Assembly: GCA_020091685.1 (NCBI GenBank) | Contig: CM034601.1 | Span: 17,351,320 to 17,415,319 of the forward strand | From: Lutjanus erythropterus | Taxonomy: Eukaryota; Chordata; Actinopteri; Lutjaniformes; Lutjanidae | DNA length: 64,000 bases | Reading direction: 5' to 3' | In this document: positions 61,675-64,000 of the stretch, in pieces | Numbering within the stretch: the stretch's first letter is position 1 | Layout: each line of letters begins with the position of its first letter | The notes under the pieces: generated by a model | Seen by the model: only the letters and a program-made list of their open reading frames with translations | The model's database searches: none | Told to the model about the DNA's origin: nothing | Made by a program: the position numbers and the translations under genes

Positions 61675-62904
61675 CTACAGAGAAGAAAAAAAAAACACTA
61701 AGTGATATATGGAAATTAACATGACCACACTTGCTCCTGTGACCTGCAGTATTTTACCTGTAGATGAATTGTAAGCATTGCCAATGTTGGTGAAGACTTT
61801 GCTGTATCTCAGTATCATGTCTCCGTTGTATGGTCCAATATATCTTGCATTGGTTAGACCTGCGTAAAAGGCCACCTTTGGTTTCTCTGTTCACACAAAA
61901 AAGTTAATGTAGAAAGGGGTTAACCTCAACCTGGGCTGAATATGTGATGTATGTGTGTTGTGGATGAGTAGATACAATCATCACCTGCATTTTCTCTCTC
62001 CAGCTGATCAATCCTGGACTTACTGACGACAAGTTCGCTCTCACTCCTGCTCAGTCTGATCTGCAGTTCTGGAGTTAATGCAAAGACATTACAGAGAAGA
62101 ACATCAAAATATCAAACAGTTAACATGTACAACAGCTTTCATACAGTATCTTGACATCTTAGCTGTTAAACTAATGCTCAAAATGCATTAGAAATCATTG
62201 TAAATTTCAATGACAGGATTTAACAATGTAATGACAAAATTTGTTGGTGCCTTTCAAAACAGGTAACATGCCGGATACAAAAACGATACACAGAAGTAAT
62301 TTCTTGGGTGACATTTGTTTCAGTTAAATCTGGGTAACCAAATGATTTGCTAAATTTTAGGGGAAGGTTGTGGTTCTTAAAACCGCAATCATCACCTGCA
62401 TCTTCGCTCTCCAGCTGGTCAATCCTGGACTTGCTGACGACAAGTTCATTCTCATTGATGATCAGTCTGGCCTGCAGGTCTGGAGTTAATGCAGTGACAG
62501 AATTAAAGAGAAGAATCAAAATATCTATATATGAATGGTTAAATGAACAGTTCAATTACCTCAGTGAGATCTGTTATTACATGAAATGTAACTACATTAT
62601 CCTATCCATACAATATTGACTTTATTTGGAGCTCACAATAAGACACACTCCACTTCATGGAAAACAATGCAGTCAACAGGAAAAGTAGACAGTCTGTACC
62701 AGTGTTCTCTGTCTGCAGCATCTTCACAAACACTTCGAGTTTCACCACCTTGTCTCTCAGTGCCCTCAGCTCATCCCAGATGTCAGGGGTGGTTTGCTTT
62801 GTGGTGTGTTTGGTCGATTCTTCTCCGAGGCCTCCATCCTCCCCCTGAGCCCCCGACCCACACAGAGCCAGCAGCAGCAACAGCAGACCAAGATCAACCC
62901 TCAT
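61394..62904 (-). CDS. Secreted C1q-domain protein, complete five-exon gene (260 aa)
   Basis: Five exons joined at GT-AG sites (62904-62700, 62479-62396, 62068-61985, 61886-61758, 61674-61394) give a 783-nt reading frame, 260 residues plus stop. All introns interrupt a codon after its first base, so the internal exons are symmetric. Residues 1-19 are a signal peptide with a Leu run and probable cleavage after SGA. Residues about 41-124 form a coiled-coil stalk. Residues about 127-260 are a globular C1q domain with family hallmarks: VAFYAGLTNA, IGPYNGDMIL, FTNIGNAYN, FTAPVKGVYYLQF, AGDEIHLVL and terminal FSGALLFPL. Possible N-glycosylation sites are N164 (NSS) and N248 (NHS). There is no Gly-X-Y collagen stretch, so it resembles cerebellin-type or teleost C1q-like proteins rather than complement C1qA/B/C. 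By family knowledge it would be secreted and trimeric, with a ligand-binding or innate-immune role; its ligand is unknown. The domain call is firm; the exact paralogue is not. Confidence 0.93.
61758..61886 (-). CDS. C1q-like gene exon 4 (first third of C1q domain)
   Basis: This 129-nt exon encodes residues 125-167. It opens the globular domain with KPKVAFYAGLTNARYIGPY and ends NIGNAYNSST at GTAAAA. The acceptor is GAACAG; using the next AG two bases on would break the frame. Confidence 0.9.
61985..62068 (-). CDS. C1q-like gene exon 3 (coiled coil, duplicate copy B)
   Basis: This 84-nt exon (residues 97-124) has the same phase and length as exon 2. Both share ELVVSKSRIDQLE, and both are preceded by GCATTAACTCCAG and followed by GTGATGATTG, so the copied unit includes flanking intron. 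Differences cluster in the first half (IRLSRSES here, ARLIINEN in exon 2). Confidence 0.88.
62396..62479 (-). CDS. C1q-like gene exon 2 (coiled coil, duplicate copy A)
   Basis: This 84-nt exon (residues 69-96) is bounded by AACTCCAG and GTGATGAT. It encodes 28 residues including ELVVSKSRIDQLE. Leu/Ile residues fall seven apart (L6, L13, I20 of the exon), with Leu also at d-type positions 2 and 23, which fits a four-heptad coiled coil. It is a near copy of exon 3. Confidence 0.88.
62700..62904 (-). CDS. C1q-like gene exon 1 (signal peptide, start of stalk)
   Basis: The start is the ATG at 62904-62902. It is followed at once by MRVDLG and a Leu run typical of a signal peptide, and it sits about 20 nt after the start site predicted from the TATA box. 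The frame is open further upstream, but that would put a Trp-rich stretch and the promoter inside the protein. After the signal peptide comes a Thr/Lys-rich linker (residues 30-40), then a heptad-like segment WDELRALRDKVVKLEVFVKM. The exon ends ...AACACTG followed by GTACAG. Confidence 0.9.
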
Positions 62905-62952
62905 TGTCCACGTCCACGTCTTCACAAAGGTACAGTGGGAGAGCTGACCTGT

Positions 62953-62960
62953 CTTATATA
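62953..62960 (-). promoter_or_regulatory. TATA box of the C1q-like gene
   Basis: The minus strand reads TATATAAG here, about 50 nt before the ATG. Transcription would start near 62925-62930, giving a 5' UTR of only about 20-25 nt. A strong TATA box is in keeping with an inducible or tissue-restricted gene, but that is inference. Confidence 0.65.
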
Positions 62961-62999
62961 GTCTCCAAACTTCAGCTGGCTGAGTTAATGGGAAAAACA

Positions 63000-64000
63000 A
63001 CATGTGTTTGAGTTTGATAGTTTGATTCAAGGCCTCAGACGATTCAATACGATCTCTGTGCTGGTGAGAAAATACAAGCTGCTGCAGGCTGCTGGAACAC
63101 TTTGACTGTGAGACCCTCTCATGCAGTCTCAACTGTCCACACACTGTGTTTATTAATACACACACACACAGACACACACTCAGAGAAACACACTTAATGT
63201 TAAAGTGTTTAAGTTTGACTGAGAGTTTAAAACTTAAATTCAGTGAAGTGAATCAAAGTTTATTCTTCACTCTGTCTCACTTCTCATGTCTTTCTCTCTG
63301 ATATTTTATAAATTCATATATAAACTGTCCTCTTTTAGAACATTATGATTGATTTTACTTGTTATATTTTATTTTATGTTATATTTCTTATCTTTCAAAG
63401 TCTCACTGAAGCCCAGAGAAAGTTAATATCTGTTCTCTTGAGCCCTCTGGTGGCAAACAAAATACTTAAACTCAGTTTGGGCAAAAACAAACATCCTTCA
63501 GATTTCTAATATGGTCAGGGGTCAGAAAATCATACATTCAGTATTTGAGTGACTCACACTGTTAAGGGTTTGGTTGGATTGGTGATAGGATACATGTTGC
63601 ACTTTCTGTGGTGATTTTTTTCTTCAGTTAAATCACAATTCATGTTCATGTGTATCAGCAGTTCACTGAAAAAAGTTTAAGACAACGCTATCTGAATCAC
63701 TTCGAGGTCTGTGCAAACACTTTGATGCAATACTAAACTTTTATCACCAGAGGACAGTATTTCTCTGCAGTATGAAAAGTATCAGCTGCAGTAAATCATA
63801 TAGACTTGTGTACTTTTTACTCCACAACATTTATCAGTTGTTCCCATCCTTTTTGACCTGTGACCCCTTTAAAAGAAGCAGCATGTATCTGGAGCCCTTT
63901 GCCACATTTCAGATGCCAAAGAATATTTATCAGAACTTTCTTCCAAAGAGACATTTCCCCTTTAAACTTCTCACCTGGGTTCATTTAAATAACTTTTAGA
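63000..64000. other. Upstream flank of the C1q-like gene
   Basis: CA run at 63158-63180, then AT-rich sequence with a small repeat fragment near 63.85 kb. No upstream exon was found; the TATA box argues that the gene starts at about 62.93 kb. Confidence 0.4.

Overview
The window reads as nuclear DNA of a teleost fish, probably a percomorph. It is AT-rich, gene-poor, dense in CA/GA/TTC microsatellites, and carries many degraded repeats of fish type: tRNA-derived SINEs with one shared tail, hAT-like elements starting CAGAGGTGG, a Tc1-type remnant, and an L2/CR1-like LINE fragment. I see no prokaryotic or organellar content. The species call is inference from repeat recognition by eye.

Only two protein-coding loci can be supported, both on the minus strand. 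(1) One internal exon at 6395-6519 encodes the N-terminus of calneuron-1 (caln1), an EF-hand calcium sensor of Golgi and neuronal membranes. Its EF-hand and tail-anchor exons would lie left of position 1. Its 5' exon(s) should lie to the right, and the CpG-richer stretch at about 16.1-18.2 kb is the best promoter candidate. (2) At the right end a complete five-exon gene (61394-62904) encodes a secreted 260-residue C1q-domain protein: TATA box, signal peptide, coiled-coil stalk made by a tandemly duplicated 84-nt exon pair, globular C1q domain, and a poly(A) signal downstream. It has no collagen repeat, so it belongs to the C1q-like (cerebellin-type) group that is expanded in fish.

Layout: 1-6.3 kb, non-coding, with a repeat-poor stretch at 1.9-3.5 kb; 6.4-6.5 kb, caln1 exon; 6.5-16 kb, probable caln1 5' intron with a SINE, a Tc1 remnant and other repeats; 16.1-18.3 kb, GC/CpG-richer block with triplet and GA runs; 18.3-61.2 kb, long non-coding stretch rich in transposon remains (SINEs, a MITE nested in a LINE, hAT elements, a TIR element with a 56-bp internal tandem array, a probable solo LTR, microsatellites); 61.2-63.0 kb, C1q gene; 63-64 kb, non-coding.

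I found no sign of a wholly new system. The most notable points are the in-register exon duplication in the C1q gene, a dispersed repeat family carrying perfect DR1 and ERE nuclear-receptor sites, the MITE-in-LINE insertion, and the element with an amplified internal array. All gene models are read by eye; no alignment was run.
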